Made by a program: the position numbers and the translations under genes. From JAOUEA01 sp040882605 (GTDB lineage Bacteria; Actinomycetota; UBA4738; HRBIN12), in contig JBBEAY010000023.1 of assembly GCA_040882605.1 (NCBI GenBank), forward strand, positions 1-64,000: a stretch of DNA of 64,000 nt. The letters run 5' to 3'. Positions 8,801-15,856 of the stretch are shown here, one piece after another. Under the pieces are notes generated by a model that was not told the origin of the DNA, searched no databases, and saw nothing but the letters and a program-made list of their open reading frames with translations. How positions within the stretch are numbered: the stretch's first letter is position 1; every line of letters starts with the position of its first letter.

Positions 8801-9924
8801 GAGGCGTCGTAGACGACGAGGTCGAAGGCGTCGATCGTGTTCGTCTGGAACCGCACGTAGCTCCGCTCACCGTTGTCGACCTGAAGGTACTGGTCGGACT
8901 CGAACGAGTTCGTGGGATCGGCTTGGCGGGTGAACCCGTCGCGGTTCGCGATGTCGTCCCACGACGGGTCGATCTCGACCGGATAGGTGGCAGTCTCGAG
9001 GAACGCGGGGTCGATCGTGACCGCGAGCTGCCAGGCGCTCTCGGCCGTCTCGGTCAGCGCATACACGCCGGTTGCCGACAGCGGCTCCTCGGCCGCGTCG
9101 TAGGCCACCGGGGTCGGGAAGACGGCGACGATCGCCCCGGAAGTGTCCACGATGTCGATGCCGCCGTGCTCATTGGCGGCGAGCGTGAGCCCGGTGGTCG
9201 CGACGTCGAACGTGAACGTCGGAGACGATGGCGGGCGAGGGAGCACGATGTGCTCGACGAGCCCGCTGAGCGTTGGGGTGTAGCGGAGGTCGGCGCCTTG
9301 GGGGAAGACGTTGGGGTAGGTCACGGAGGCGTCCTTGGCGGTTCCCGCCGAGGTGCCACCGGTCGGGCTGAGGCTGAGCTCTCCGCCCGGCACGGTGAAC
9401 ATCACCGGGCTTCCCGCCGAGAGCTCTTGGGGCAGGAAGCTCGAGGCGCCCGAAGGCACCTTCCAGCTCCATCCCTTGGCCTCCTCGGTGAGGCCGACCT
9501 TGATGTCTCGCCATTCCCCGTCGGCCTGAAGCTTGTTCACGTCTTCGGGGTAGATCACGGCGATGTGGGAGGTGTCGTCGGGACCGACGCCGTAGACATC
9601 GACCGAAGCAGAGCCTTCTTCCGGCAGGAGCTTGGCCCCCTCGAGGGCCTCTTCGAGTGAGGCGACGTCGACCGGGGCGGGCGCGGCCTCGACGACCTCA
9701 TCTGGCCAGATCCCTTCGATGTCACTGAGATCGAGCACAGGCATGCGCTGCTCGTCAGTGGGCGGGTCGGGGGGAGGCGGAAGGTCGAAGGGCTCGCTGG
9801 CAGGATCGACCGCCTCGATCTCGGCGATCTCCACATCGAGACCGGCTGCTATGGCTGGTATCGAGGCGAGCGAGCTGACGACGACGAACAAACCAAGGAC
9901 CGCGACACCGAGCCGGCGCTTCAT
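2854..9924 (-). CDS. Secreted RHS/YD-repeat protein with PA14-like module
   Basis: A 2356-residue protein. Residues 1-27 form a Sec signal peptide (MKRRLGVAVLGLFVVV then a small-residue cleavage region ending AIAAG). Residues about 320-490 look like a DNRLRE-type beta-sandwich, and about 495-600 resemble a fibronectin-type segment. From about 620 the RHS/TcC-type shell begins (DLDIGLTYNSQQT). A PA14-like carbohydrate-binding module (AELYENAYLQGLPD to VQWNQSG) lies at about 1070-1190. YD repeats continue to about 2090. The conserved RHS core end (GTRWYAPGQGRFTSRD, then SDPTGM) lies at about 2105-2160. The last 195 residues are a separate, cysteine-containing tip of unknown type. Such shells enclose the tip and release it. 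The gene precedes a candidate immunity gene. The function of the tip is not known from the sequence. Confidence 0.92.
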   Translation of the reverse strand: MKRRLGVAVLGLFVVVSSLASIPAIAAGLDVEIAEIEAVDPASEPFDLPPPPDPPTDEQRMPVLDLSDIEGIWPDEVVEAAPAPVDVASLEEALEGAKLLPEEGSASVDVYGVGPDDTSHIAVIYPEDVNKLQADGEWRDIKVGLTEEAKGWSWKVPSGASSFLPQELSAGSPVMFTVPGGELSLSPTGGTSAGTAKDASVTYPNVFPQGADLRYTPTLSGLVEHIVLPRPPSSPTFTFDVATTGLTLAANEHGGIDIVDTSGAIVAVFPTPVAYDAAEEPLSATGVYALTETAESAWQLAVTIDPAFLETATYPVEIDPSWDDIANRDGFTRQADPTNSFESDQYLQVDNGERSYVRFQTNTIDAFDLVVYDASMYLLPQGSGGVPGGIDAKRVSAAWPTAGTLKWNNQPAVGNAYDTLGAANSGLWWRWQLKGLYQHYLDLGNQYTTHFDNEGVALTAANPKTFHSSNSTLAGSEPALYVVYNNPPEAPTLNTPNAGYVSESESVTLKVDGGASWPDDPDNDDVLVSFQISDNGTDWTGSNLVFESPYDDAWSFTVPAGVLIDGQQYFWRAVSRDVCNPATQGLCELKDGTNTVRQPKASGVRGFTMALERLGTDERWHMWSHDVGNNMDLQVNGSNGNVVLDVALDSYATPIGDLDIGLTYNSQQTQDYGMGQGWDLAIGPRGEHNSLPIELTKLDTGNDAGLKIRFRGGRTLYFPHQHGKRWGGTSALSGYINQAWNDRYIYFASDGGMYTFDSGALNGAQILKAKPAQSSAEAAVTREFNYTYDASLQLTEVTDPLGRRIQMAWNANGKLTSIHAIDFGNQIFTLTYPSGNLATIATTVDNPSDGAAPRAETVDFAYVASGTGAGLLSTVRDAHQTANAGNGWRLDYLADPNSNIRASTITAPSTGSPTTPPTPWRFRYHAPYKGTTAAGVCITDPRGTDNLCDVDTTDPAFETQVEFTWGGYPFQLIGPHGPSDSFRRLSTYVFDNHNNLVCERSAEANAVSQSCSSLVDAQGQYSDLDDDGLSTTYDYLGEAPYRLSSVTRPAPGALSPERLRESYTYDQGTGFIGLHAELYENAYLQGLPDAERLWSDLGPNWGTGVPDGITPPGGDGWGARISGAIELSGVPNGTSTGFRVISETGDRVRLSVEGQTIVDCVNTAGMANCDGSDADKVLWGADAPIEIEYTDFGGPASLSVQWNQSGTWTVIPAFRLTPALGLVTHKTYSELSAGGSSDLWQERWTYSTADRMIRHLHDKHIREDLTPGGSAIYATAFDYDPTYGRVISETKEPGTGLAQTTTFDWLDGPAPAWWAIAGKNVSCLRTVTDHNGETVGHECNVAGDTVKTTQTLSAEPGTQQTSQLRTTAYEFDSLGRPTRTEQVETGAREITIYDLAGRVAQTKTLVSGTTEAITNYVYDHAGHLKTETLPSGATIQHEWNWVDLETKTIDERAKQWNTTYDHENRVLTQTSPLGAVTSTTYQLGSGTNRMIVDAPSGASIVTDYDALGRKAAETLESYDPTTYSYDVQDNLTTMTDPAGVRTDYTYSGFSEPVDTVGFAQSGSPATTTNTYDAAGRLSQVDGPLTADDDRITYGYDSLWRMNSVTYEAVTLPGSATKSSVAVVYNDAGERIKLTQPLTTSTTMTRDWTFDQAGRQVTYNDAAGTTTTTYNKAGWVTQVADPRPMTLFFGYDTMGRRVCRFTAACTAATAGAESWAYDVAGNMTQAKNATITHNMTYDNDGRLNLVQRGTTTETTYTYAPTTALLTSVADLAGTTAFTYNAAGQISTLDDPFAASTTKSTYGYEPSTGRLLTRADAQADLTWRRLYEGATGRLDTQTIKKTSNATTLASFDLAYDPAGNITQKASSVFANPSNTTWSYDYDGANRMTQAAGENATGAATTWDYTYDGGGNRTRAKTTTGSVVSDLSTVYDTRGLPTTATDATTGETVSYSHDATGNLTLTNSSINTKDWSQTWDAYGRMTCAKQATTCTSGTTRVQFTHDALDRARTRVNSGTTTTYTYTGVGEQLARTVAGSVTTDFASTASGAPMAQKVGSAAASYHLLDTHSDVVGLVTTAAANQGTTAYDAYGGVLGTTGTQGMLGYQGDITDPTTKQVDMGTRWYAPGQGRFTSRDSMFGEIDSPMSLNQFAYASMNPVTMSDPTGMVPHCAFSCTPEQEQNLISNWSQTYGNTVQAGTGGSGYSPGTSAQASAQDPVQAITHVREASDFAVPDVCARRCGYDSQHSSQLERGSDSEGETWRFDPDSIPPASDPSIRLLQGYCTGLPNKVAVALCVGVIEAFQAIRETYNPVMDFLARPTEPRVSQSSGSALPNTLNLDSAVPPVTGNTCWYESLNQNALCP

Positions 9925-10085
9925 CGGGAGGACCCCTTCCCTTCAGCCGGTCAAGAACCGATCCATTGGCCCTTCGGCACTGCCGGGTGCAGGAGTGAAG
10001 GGGGTTAGTGCGAAGGAACCGGAAGATGGGCTGGGCGGCCGACACTGGGCAAGCTCGGAGCGCTGAGCGGCACTATCCTTGTTGC

Positions 10086-10946
10086 ATGAGCTTGCTCCGG
10101 CTGCGCGAAGACCTGCCGACGCTACGCGCGCCCGTGCTCATCGGGGCGTTCGACGGTTGGATCGACGCAGGCAGCGCCGCATCTGCGGCCGCCGCACTGC
10201 TCGCCGTTGATGCCGAGGAGCTCGCGACCGGGGACTCCGACGCCCTGTTCGACTATCGCTCGCGCCGGCCGGTGCTTGACGTGGTCGACGGCACACTCTC
10301 CGAGCTCGACTGGCCGACGATCTCGATCGTTCGCCGGACCGAGGGCGGGCGCGACCTGCTCGTGCTGCATGGGCCCGAGCCCGACTTCCGATGGAAGGAG
10401 CTCGCGGAACAGGTGATGGAGACCGCCGTGCGCCTCGGCGTCGTGCAGTGGGTCAGCCTCGGGGCGATCCCGGCGGCGATGCCCCACACGCGACCCGTGC
10501 ATGTGTTCGGGACCGCATCGCAGGCCGGGCTGCTGCACGACGACGTGGAACAGGGGCCCCAGGGACTCCTGCGCGTGCCGGCCGCGAGCCTGTCGGTCAT
10601 CGAGATGGCGATCGCGGGCGCGGGCATCCCGAGCGTGGGGTTCTATGCACAGGTTCCCCACTACGTCGGTGGGTCGTTCGCCGCAGCCACGATCGCCCTG
10701 CTCGAACAGGTGGGAAGTCATCTCGGGGTGGATCTGCCGCTCGGGGAGCTACCCGACGAAGCGCTCGCGCAGCGCCAACGCCTCGACGCGGCGGTCGGCG
10801 GAGATGACGACGCGCGTCAATACCTCGAGCGACTGGAGTCGATCGCGGGCGAGGAGCACGTCCCCTCGGGCGACGAGCTCGCCTCAGAGATCGAGCGGTT
10901 CCTGCAAGGGGAAGCCGGCGGCGGCGAGCAACGGCTGGGGCCCTAG
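10086..10946 (+). CDS. PAC2 family protein
   Basis: A 286-residue protein of the PAC2 (proteasome assembly chaperone 2-like) family, common in Actinomycetota. The family start is recognisable (LRAPVLIGAFDGWIDAG), as is the central part with glycine-rich turns (VPHYVGGSFAAAT). The C-terminal 60 residues are acidic and helical (DDDARQYLERLESIAGEE), usual for actinobacterial members. No membrane segment or signal is present. The biochemical role of bacterial PAC2 proteins is unsettled; a link to proteasome biology is by homology only. The ATG at 10086 was chosen because the family begins near MSLLRLRE; an upstream in-frame ATG at 10008 would add an unlikely extension. It stands alone, divergent from rhs and convergent with cobS. 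Confidence 0.85.
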   Translation: MSLLRLREDLPTLRAPVLIGAFDGWIDAGSAASAAAALLAVDAEELATGDSDALFDYRSRRPVLDVVDGTLSELDWPTISIVRRTEGGRDLLVLHGPEPDFRWKELAEQVMETAVRLGVVQWVSLGAIPAAMPHTRPVHVFGTASQAGLLHDDVEQGPQGLLRVPAASLSVIEMAIAGAGIPSVGFYAQVPHYVGGSFAAATIALLEQVGSHLGVDLPLGELPDEALAQRQRLDAAVGGDDDARQYLERLESIAGEEHVPSGDELASEIERFLQGEAGGGEQRLGP

Positions 10947-10971
10947 CCGCGGGCCCGCTCATGGGCCACGC

Positions 10972-11751
10972 TCAGTGGTCCACGAACACGACGACGCCGG
11001 CGAGCATCACCGAGATCTCGACGAGCTGGTTCGCGGCGCCGAGCTGGTCGCCGTTGACGCCGCCCACCTTGCGCTTGACGATCGCGATCGAGCCGAGCGT
11101 GGCTAACACCGCGACAGCGACGGGCGCCCACGCGTGCATGCCGAAGCCCGCGAGCGAGAGCGCGCACGTGACTCCGGCCACCGCCCAGCCCGCCACCGAC
11201 GGCGCACCGGCGAGCGTGGCAAGGCTGCCGGGCGCCGGTGCGATCGCGCGCAGCAGCACCAGGGAGCTCGCGCGGCCGAGCACCATCGCCGGCACGAGCG
11301 TCTTCGCGAAAGCGTCGAGCCTCATCGGACCGAGCGCGGCGAGCTTCGTGGCGAACAGCAGCACGAGCGCCACCGTTGCGTAGGTGCCGAGGTGGCTGTC
11401 TCGCATGATCCGGAGCCGGTCCTCGGGCGTGTGCCCGCCCCACAAGCCGTCGGCCGCATCGGCGAAGCCGTCCTCGTGGAAGGCGCCGGTCGCGAGCACC
11501 ATCGCCGCCAACGCTCCGATCACAGCGAGCTGTGTGCCAAGCCAAGGGGCGAGCACCCAGCGCGCACCGATGCCGATCGCCGCGACGAGCACACCCACGA
11601 GCGGGAAGGCGCCCACCGCCCTCTGCAGGTCGCCGGGCTCGAAGCACACGCGCACGGGGATGCGAGTGAGGAACTGCATCGCCACGCCGATGAGCCTCGC
11701 CCATTCGCGTGGTCGGCCGACGACCCCTGCGGAGGTCACGCCATCCCCCAC
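10972..11751 (-). CDS. cobS: Adenosylcobinamide-GDP ribazoletransferase
   Basis: A 259-residue integral membrane enzyme. It joins adenosylcobinamide-GDP to alpha-ribazole (or its phosphate) to make adenosylcobalamin (phosphate), the last step of nucleotide-loop assembly. The CobS signature is clear: FLTRIPV near residue 28 and the acidic motif AFHEDGFADAADGLWGG near residues 90-107, followed by RLRIMRDSHLGTYA. Six or so hydrophobic segments follow. It is the last gene of the corrinoid operon, and its start overlaps the end of cobT by 16 bp. Length and motifs are normal. Confidence 0.95.
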   Translation of the reverse strand: MGDGVTSAGVVGRPREWARLIGVAMQFLTRIPVRVCFEPGDLQRAVGAFPLVGVLVAAIGIGARWVLAPWLGTQLAVIGALAAMVLATGAFHEDGFADAADGLWGGHTPEDRLRIMRDSHLGTYATVALVLLFATKLAALGPMRLDAFAKTLVPAMVLGRASSLVLLRAIAPAPGSLATLAGAPSVAGWAVAGVTCALSLAGFGMHAWAPVAVAVLATLGSIAIVKRKVGGVNGDQLGAANQLVEISVMLAGVVVFVDH

Positions 11752-12767
11752 TCCTCGAACGTCGCAACCTCGGTCACCGCGGCGGCCGCGAGACGAACGA
11801 TCGGCACGGCCACCAGCGCCCCGCTCGCCTCACCGAGACGCAATCCCAGATCGACCAGTGGCTCGAGGCCCAGCCGCCCGAGCAGCAGGCCGTGCCCCTG
11901 CTCCGCCGACCGATGCCCGGCGAGGCAGTGGTCGAGAGCGCCCGGACGGGCGACGTGCAGAGGCGTCACCGCGGCCCCGACCACGAAGCCGTCCAGGATC
12001 ACGGGCATCGAACGCCGGCGCGCCTCGACCACAGCTGCCGCGATCGCAACGAGCTCCGCGCCGCCGACCTCACGCAGCACCTCGAGCGGTCGAAGCTCGA
12101 GCTCGAGCTCGAGCACGCGGCCGCGAGCGCGCTCGACCGCATCGACCTTTCGCGCGAGCCCGTCGTCATCGACGCCGGAGCCGCGCCCGGTCCAGGCCGC
12201 GGCGTCTCCTTCGAACACCGTCGCGCACACCGCCGCCGCAGAGGTCGTGTTTCCGATGCCCATCTCACCGAGCACGAGCAGGTCGGCCCCCTCGCCGGCC
12301 GCCTGCGCTACCGCCTGGCGACCAGCCTCGACGCACCGGGCGAACCGCTGCCGCGTCAGGGCGGCTTCGACCCTGATGTCGCCGGTCGGCTCGCCCACGC
12401 CGACATCGACCACTCGCACACGGGCGCCCACCGCTCGCGACATCGCGGACGCGGTCGCGAGGCCGGCGTCGAGGGCTGCGAGCATCGCCTTCGTCACCTC
12501 TGCGGGATACGCGCTCACGCCACCCGCCGCGACGCCGTGATCCGCCATGAAGACGATCGTCGAGGGATGCTCGACCGACGGGCTGCTCGTTCGCTGCCAC
12601 CCCGCGAGCCAGACCGCGACCTCGTCGAGCCGAGCCAGCGCGCCCGTCGGGCGTAGCACCGAGTCGACCCTCGCTCGCACCGCGGCCCTCGCTTCGGCAT
12701 CGGGCTCGGGAAGATCGGTGAGCAGCGCCTCGAGCGCATCCACGTCAGCGCCCTCGGGCGCGTTCAC
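11736..12767 (-). CDS. cobT: Nicotinate-nucleotide:dimethylbenzimidazole phosphoribosyltransferase
   Basis: A 343-residue cytosolic enzyme. It transfers phosphoribose from nicotinate mononucleotide to 5,6-dimethylbenzimidazole, giving alpha-ribazole phosphate for CobS. Family motifs are intact: FMADHGVAAGGVSAYP, LGEMGIGNTTSA, WTGRGSGVDDDGL, AGHRSAEQGH and the C-terminal LRLGEASGA with the catalytic-type glutamate. The GTG at 12765-12767 is chosen because it overlaps the cobU stop (GTGA) and gives the usual family length; upstream reading would add unrelated sequence. The gene is translationally coupled to cobU. Confidence 0.94.
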   Translation of the reverse strand: MNAPEGADVDALEALLTDLPEPDAEARAAVRARVDSVLRPTGALARLDEVAVWLAGWQRTSSPSVEHPSTIVFMADHGVAAGGVSAYPAEVTKAMLAALDAGLATASAMSRAVGARVRVVDVGVGEPTGDIRVEAALTRQRFARCVEAGRQAVAQAAGEGADLLVLGEMGIGNTTSAAAVCATVFEGDAAAWTGRGSGVDDDGLARKVDAVERARGRVLELELELRPLEVLREVGGAELVAIAAAVVEARRRSMPVILDGFVVGAAVTPLHVARPGALDHCLAGHRSAEQGHGLLLGRLGLEPLVDLGLRLGEASGALVAVPIVRLAAAAVTEVATFEEWGMA

Positions 12768-13324
12768 GCCGGCGGCACCGGGGGGCCGGCAAGAAACTCC
12801 GCAGGGTCGAGGCGCGCCAGCGGCATCACACGGCCAGCCACGACCAGCCAAGCCCGCTGAGCCCGATCGGCGAACACGGCGTTCACGCGCCCAAGCACGT
12901 CGCGATACGAGCGTGCCAGATCGTTCACCGGCACGATCCCCCACCCGACCTCGTTCGTGACGACGACCGTCGGCGCGGACCGAGCAGCAGCGACGTCGGC
13001 CGCAGAAACGGCGAGCTCGACAACGTGGTCGGGAGCATCACCGGCGCCCAACCGGTTCGATGTCCAGAGCGTGAGGCAGTCGACGATCGCGAACGCATCG
13101 GCGGCAACGGCGCCGAGCGCCCCCGAGAGGTCGAGCGGCTCCTCGTTCACACGCCACCCGTCGGGCCGTTCGGCCCGGTGCCGCTCGATGCGCGCCCGCA
13201 TCTCGTCGTCGAGGGCCTCGGCCGTCACGATCACGTCGACCGTGCCCTGCCAGCCCAGCGCGAGCCCTGCGGCCAGGCGCGACTTGCCACTCGCGACCGG
13301 ACCGGTGAGCAGCGTGATCGTCAT
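12764..13324 (-). CDS. cobU: Adenosylcobinamide kinase / guanylyltransferase
   Basis: A 186-residue bifunctional enzyme that phosphorylates adenosylcobinamide and then attaches GMP, making adenosylcobinamide-GDP for CobS. The P-loop GPVASGKS lies at residues 8-15. RIERHRAERP carries the histidine guanylylated in this family, and IVDCLTLW and VVVTNEVGWGIVP are the downstream family motifs. The ATG at 13322-13324 overlaps the cobO stop as TGATG, and its own stop overlaps the cobT start. The length is normal. Confidence 0.94.
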   Translation of the reverse strand: MTITLLTGPVASGKSRLAAGLALGWQGTVDVIVTAEALDDEMRARIERHRAERPDGWRVNEEPLDLSGALGAVAADAFAIVDCLTLWTSNRLGAGDAPDHVVELAVSAADVAAARSAPTVVVTNEVGWGIVPVNDLARSYRDVLGRVNAVFADRAQRAWLVVAGRVMPLARLDPAEFLAGPPVPPA

Positions 13325-13890
13325 CAGAAGTCGATGCCCCGCTTCGCGACGATGCCCGAGTCGAAGGCATGCTTCACGTTGCGCATCTCCGTGACCGTGT
13401 CGGCGACCTCCACGAGCGCAGACGGCGCATCTCGACCGGTCGCGACGACGCTCACGCGCTCGTCGCGACCGGCGATCGCGGCCACCACTGCGCGGGTGTC
13501 GATCCAACCCCACGTCATCGGGTACGTGACCTCGTCGAGCACCACGACCTCGTGTGTGCCCCCGGCGAGCGCCGCCTCAGCGGCTCTCCAAGCCTCCCGA
13601 GCAAGTTCGGCGCTCGCCTCGAGATCGTCGGAGTCCCAACTGAAGCCGTCGCCGACCGCGCGCCATTCGGCGCCGAGGCGCTGCAGCATCTCCTGCTCGC
13701 CCGATCGCCAGTCGCCCGACTTCACGAACTGCACGACGAGCACGCGCCACCCGCGTGCGAGCGCCCGCAGCGCCACCCCCATCGCAGCAGTGCTTTTGCC
13801 CTTTCCATCACCGGTGTGCACGAGCACGAGCGAACGAGCGTGTCCGAGTGAGACGGTCTCCGGCGCCGCCGTGGGCGGCTCGACCGTCAC
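13324..13890 (-). CDS. cobO: Corrinoid adenosyltransferase (CobO/BtuR type)
   Basis: A 188-residue enzyme that transfers the 5'-deoxyadenosyl group of ATP to reduced corrinoid. The P-loop TGDGKGKSTAA lies at residues 26-36. VVLDEVTYPMTWGWID and the C-terminal MRNVKHAFDSGIVAKRGIDF are typical of the CobO/BtuR/CobP family. It follows btuD by 47 bp and is coupled to cobU, so it can act on corrinoid delivered by the BtuFCD transporter. Nothing looks abnormal. Confidence 0.94.
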   Translation of the reverse strand: MTVEPPTAAPETVSLGHARSLVLVHTGDGKGKSTAAMGVALRALARGWRVLVVQFVKSGDWRSGEQEMLQRLGAEWRAVGDGFSWDSDDLEASAELAREAWRAAEAALAGGTHEVVVLDEVTYPMTWGWIDTRAVVAAIAGRDERVSVVATGRDAPSALVEVADTVTEMRNVKHAFDSGIVAKRGIDF

Positions 13891-13937
13891 GGCTGTTCGA
13901 TCCTCTCGACCACTTCAGATCGCCCGAGCTCCACCCG

Positions 13938-14810
13938 CTACTCGACTTCCTCGACGCCGATCGGGCGCTCCGCGACGGCTCCGCCGTTGCGGCGGACCGG
14001 CACCAGCACGTGCCCCGATCCGTCGACGGGAACGAGGCGCACCGAGGCGCCGAAGAACTTCCGCACGATCTGCTCCGTGAGCACCTCGCTCGGCACACCC
14101 TGGGCCACCTGATTCCCTTCGTGCAACAACAGCAGGCGATCGGCGAACTGCCCCGCGAGCGACAGGTCGTGCAGCGCCGTGACAACCGTGACCCCCCGGT
14201 CGCGGCGGAGCCTCTCGATGAGCTCGAGCACGTCCTGCTGCCGGCCGACGTCGAGCGAGGTCGTGGGCTCGTCGAGCAGCAAGAGCGAAGGTTCCTGTGC
14301 GAGCGCTCTCGCGACGAAGACCCGCTGAGCCTCGCCGCCCGAGAGAGAAGCCACAGGCCGCGACGCGACTTCCGCGAGGTCGAGCGCCGCGAGCACCTCA
14401 GCAACGACCTCGCGATCACGCCGGCCGATCGATCCGAAGTAGCGGATGTGCGGCGTACGCCCGAGACAGACGTAGTCCGCCACCGTCGCGCCCTCAGGCA
14501 CCGTCGGCTTCTGGGCTACGACGGCGATGCGCACCGCAAGCTCTCGCCGGCGCATGGATGCGGTGTTGCGCCCGTCCAGCCGCACCCGCCCTCGGTGGGC
14601 GACGAGGCCCGCGATCGCCCGCAGCAGCGTGGACTTTCCAGCGCCGTTGGGCCCAAGCACACCGAGCCAGCCACCTGCCGGCAGCGCGAACGACACGGCG
14701 CGCACCACCTCTCTTCCCGCAAGGTCGACGCCCACATCACGCAGCTCGAGATCGACTCCCACGCCATCGAGCTCAAGTTCGAGACTTACGTCGCGCTGCG
14801 AGAGGTTCAT
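13938..14810 (-). CDS. btuD: Vitamin B12 ABC transporter, ATPase
   Basis: A 290-residue ABC ATPase of the FecE/BtuD type. Walker A is GPNGAGKSTLL, the signature is LSGGEAQRVFVARAL, Walker B is LLLLDEPTTSLD, and the switch histidine is in TALHDLSLA. The ATG at 14808-14810 overlaps the btuC stop (ATGA), so ATPase and permease are coupled. Corrinoid specificity rests on the upstream cobalamin riboswitch and downstream cob genes, since the ATPase sequence alone cannot distinguish B12 from siderophore transporters. Confidence 0.9.
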   Translation of the reverse strand: MNLSQRDVSLELELDGVGVDLELRDVGVDLAGREVVRAVSFALPAGGWLGVLGPNGAGKSTLLRAIAGLVAHRGRVRLDGRNTASMRRRELAVRIAVVAQKPTVPEGATVADYVCLGRTPHIRYFGSIGRRDREVVAEVLAALDLAEVASRPVASLSGGEAQRVFVARALAQEPSLLLLDEPTTSLDVGRQQDVLELIERLRRDRGVTVVTALHDLSLAGQFADRLLLLHEGNQVAQGVPSEVLTEQIVRKFFGASVRLVPVDGSGHVLVPVRRNGGAVAERPIGVEEVE

Positions 14811-15856
14811 GCTGGCTTCCCTGAACGGCGCAGGAGCAACGCGAAGAACGGCGCGCCGATCACCGCCGTGACCACGCCGATCGGCAGCTCGCCGGGCGCG
14901 ACCACCGTGCGGGCGGCCAGGTCGGCCAGCACCAGGAAGGCCGCGCCGCACAGCGCCGACAACGGCACGATCCAGCGGTTCGAGGCCCCCACGACCATGC
15001 GCACGGCGTGCGGCACGATGATTCCCACGAAGCCGATCAGCCCCGCGACCGAGACCGCGGCGGCCGTCGCGAGCGATGCGGCGACGATCACCACCAGGCG
15101 GACCCGTGTCGGCCGCAGCCCGAGGCTCTCCGCCTCGTCGTCACCGAGCCCCAACACGTCGAGCAGCCTCCCGTGTACTAACAGCACTGCGATGCTCACG
15201 AGGGCGTACGGCAGGATCAGCACGACGTCGTCCCATCCCGCGGTCCCGAGCCTTCCGAGGATCCACGAATACACCTCGCGCAGCGTGTCGGAGTTCTGCT
15301 GCTGCACGAACGTCTGCACCGCCGTAAGGAACGAGGCCACGGCCACACCTGCGAGCACGAGACCGGTCGTGGTGCGCCCGCCCATCGAGCCTCCCACCGC
15401 GTAGGCGACCGCGACTCCCATGAGCGCCCCGACGAACGACGCGAGCGGCAGCAGTGGTGTGCCCGCCGCGAACGATCCGGCTGCCCCCGACACCAAGGCG
15501 AGCGTCGCACCGAGCCCGGCTCCCGCGGCGGCGCCCAGCAGGTACGGGTCGGCCAGCGGGTTGCGGAACGCACCTTGATAAGCCGCCCCCGACACCGCGA
15601 GGCAGGCGCCGACGACGCAAGCGAGCGCGACCCGGGGCGCGCGGAGCTGCCACAGGATCGTGGCCTGATGGCTGTCGAGCCCACCGTCTTGCACGAACGG
15701 GAGCCACCCGAAGAGCTCCTCGAGGACTCCGGCCACGTCGAGCTGCACGGGCCCGACGAGCAGCCCGGCGATCGCCGCGGCCGCCACGATCGCGAGCGCG
15801 GTCATGATCACGACGACCCCCCGTCGGCGGCTCGCGCCCGCGGTGAACGAGGTCAC
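14807..15856 (-). CDS. btuC: Vitamin B12 ABC transporter, permease
   Basis: A 349-residue FecCD/BtuC-family permease with about ten membrane helices. Family motifs include LRAPRVALACVVGACLAVSG, AYQGAFRNPLADPYLLG and GLIGFVGIIVPHAVR. The GTG at 15854-15856 is chosen because it overlaps the btuF stop as GTGA and places the start just before the first hydrophobic helix. It works with btuD and btuF to import corrinoid across the cytoplasmic membrane. Confidence 0.92.
   Translation of the reverse strand: MTSFTAGASRRRGVVVIMTALAIVAAAAIAGLLVGPVQLDVAGVLEELFGWLPFVQDGGLDSHQATILWQLRAPRVALACVVGACLAVSGAAYQGAFRNPLADPYLLGAAAGAGLGATLALVSGAAGSFAAGTPLLPLASFVGALMGVAVAYAVGGSMGGRTTTGLVLAGVAVASFLTAVQTFVQQQNSDTLREVYSWILGRLGTAGWDDVVLILPYALVSIAVLLVHGRLLDVLGLGDDEAESLGLRPTRVRLVVIVAASLATAAAVSVAGLIGFVGIIVPHAVRMVVGASNRWIVPLSALCGAAFLVLADLAARTVVAPGELPIGVVTAVIGAPFFALLLRRSGKPA

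Noticed and set aside
13755..15404. 549-codon plus-strand frame across the btu/cob operon
   Set aside because: Opposite btuD and btuC, which carry complete ABC motifs; no family resemblance in the plus-strand frame.
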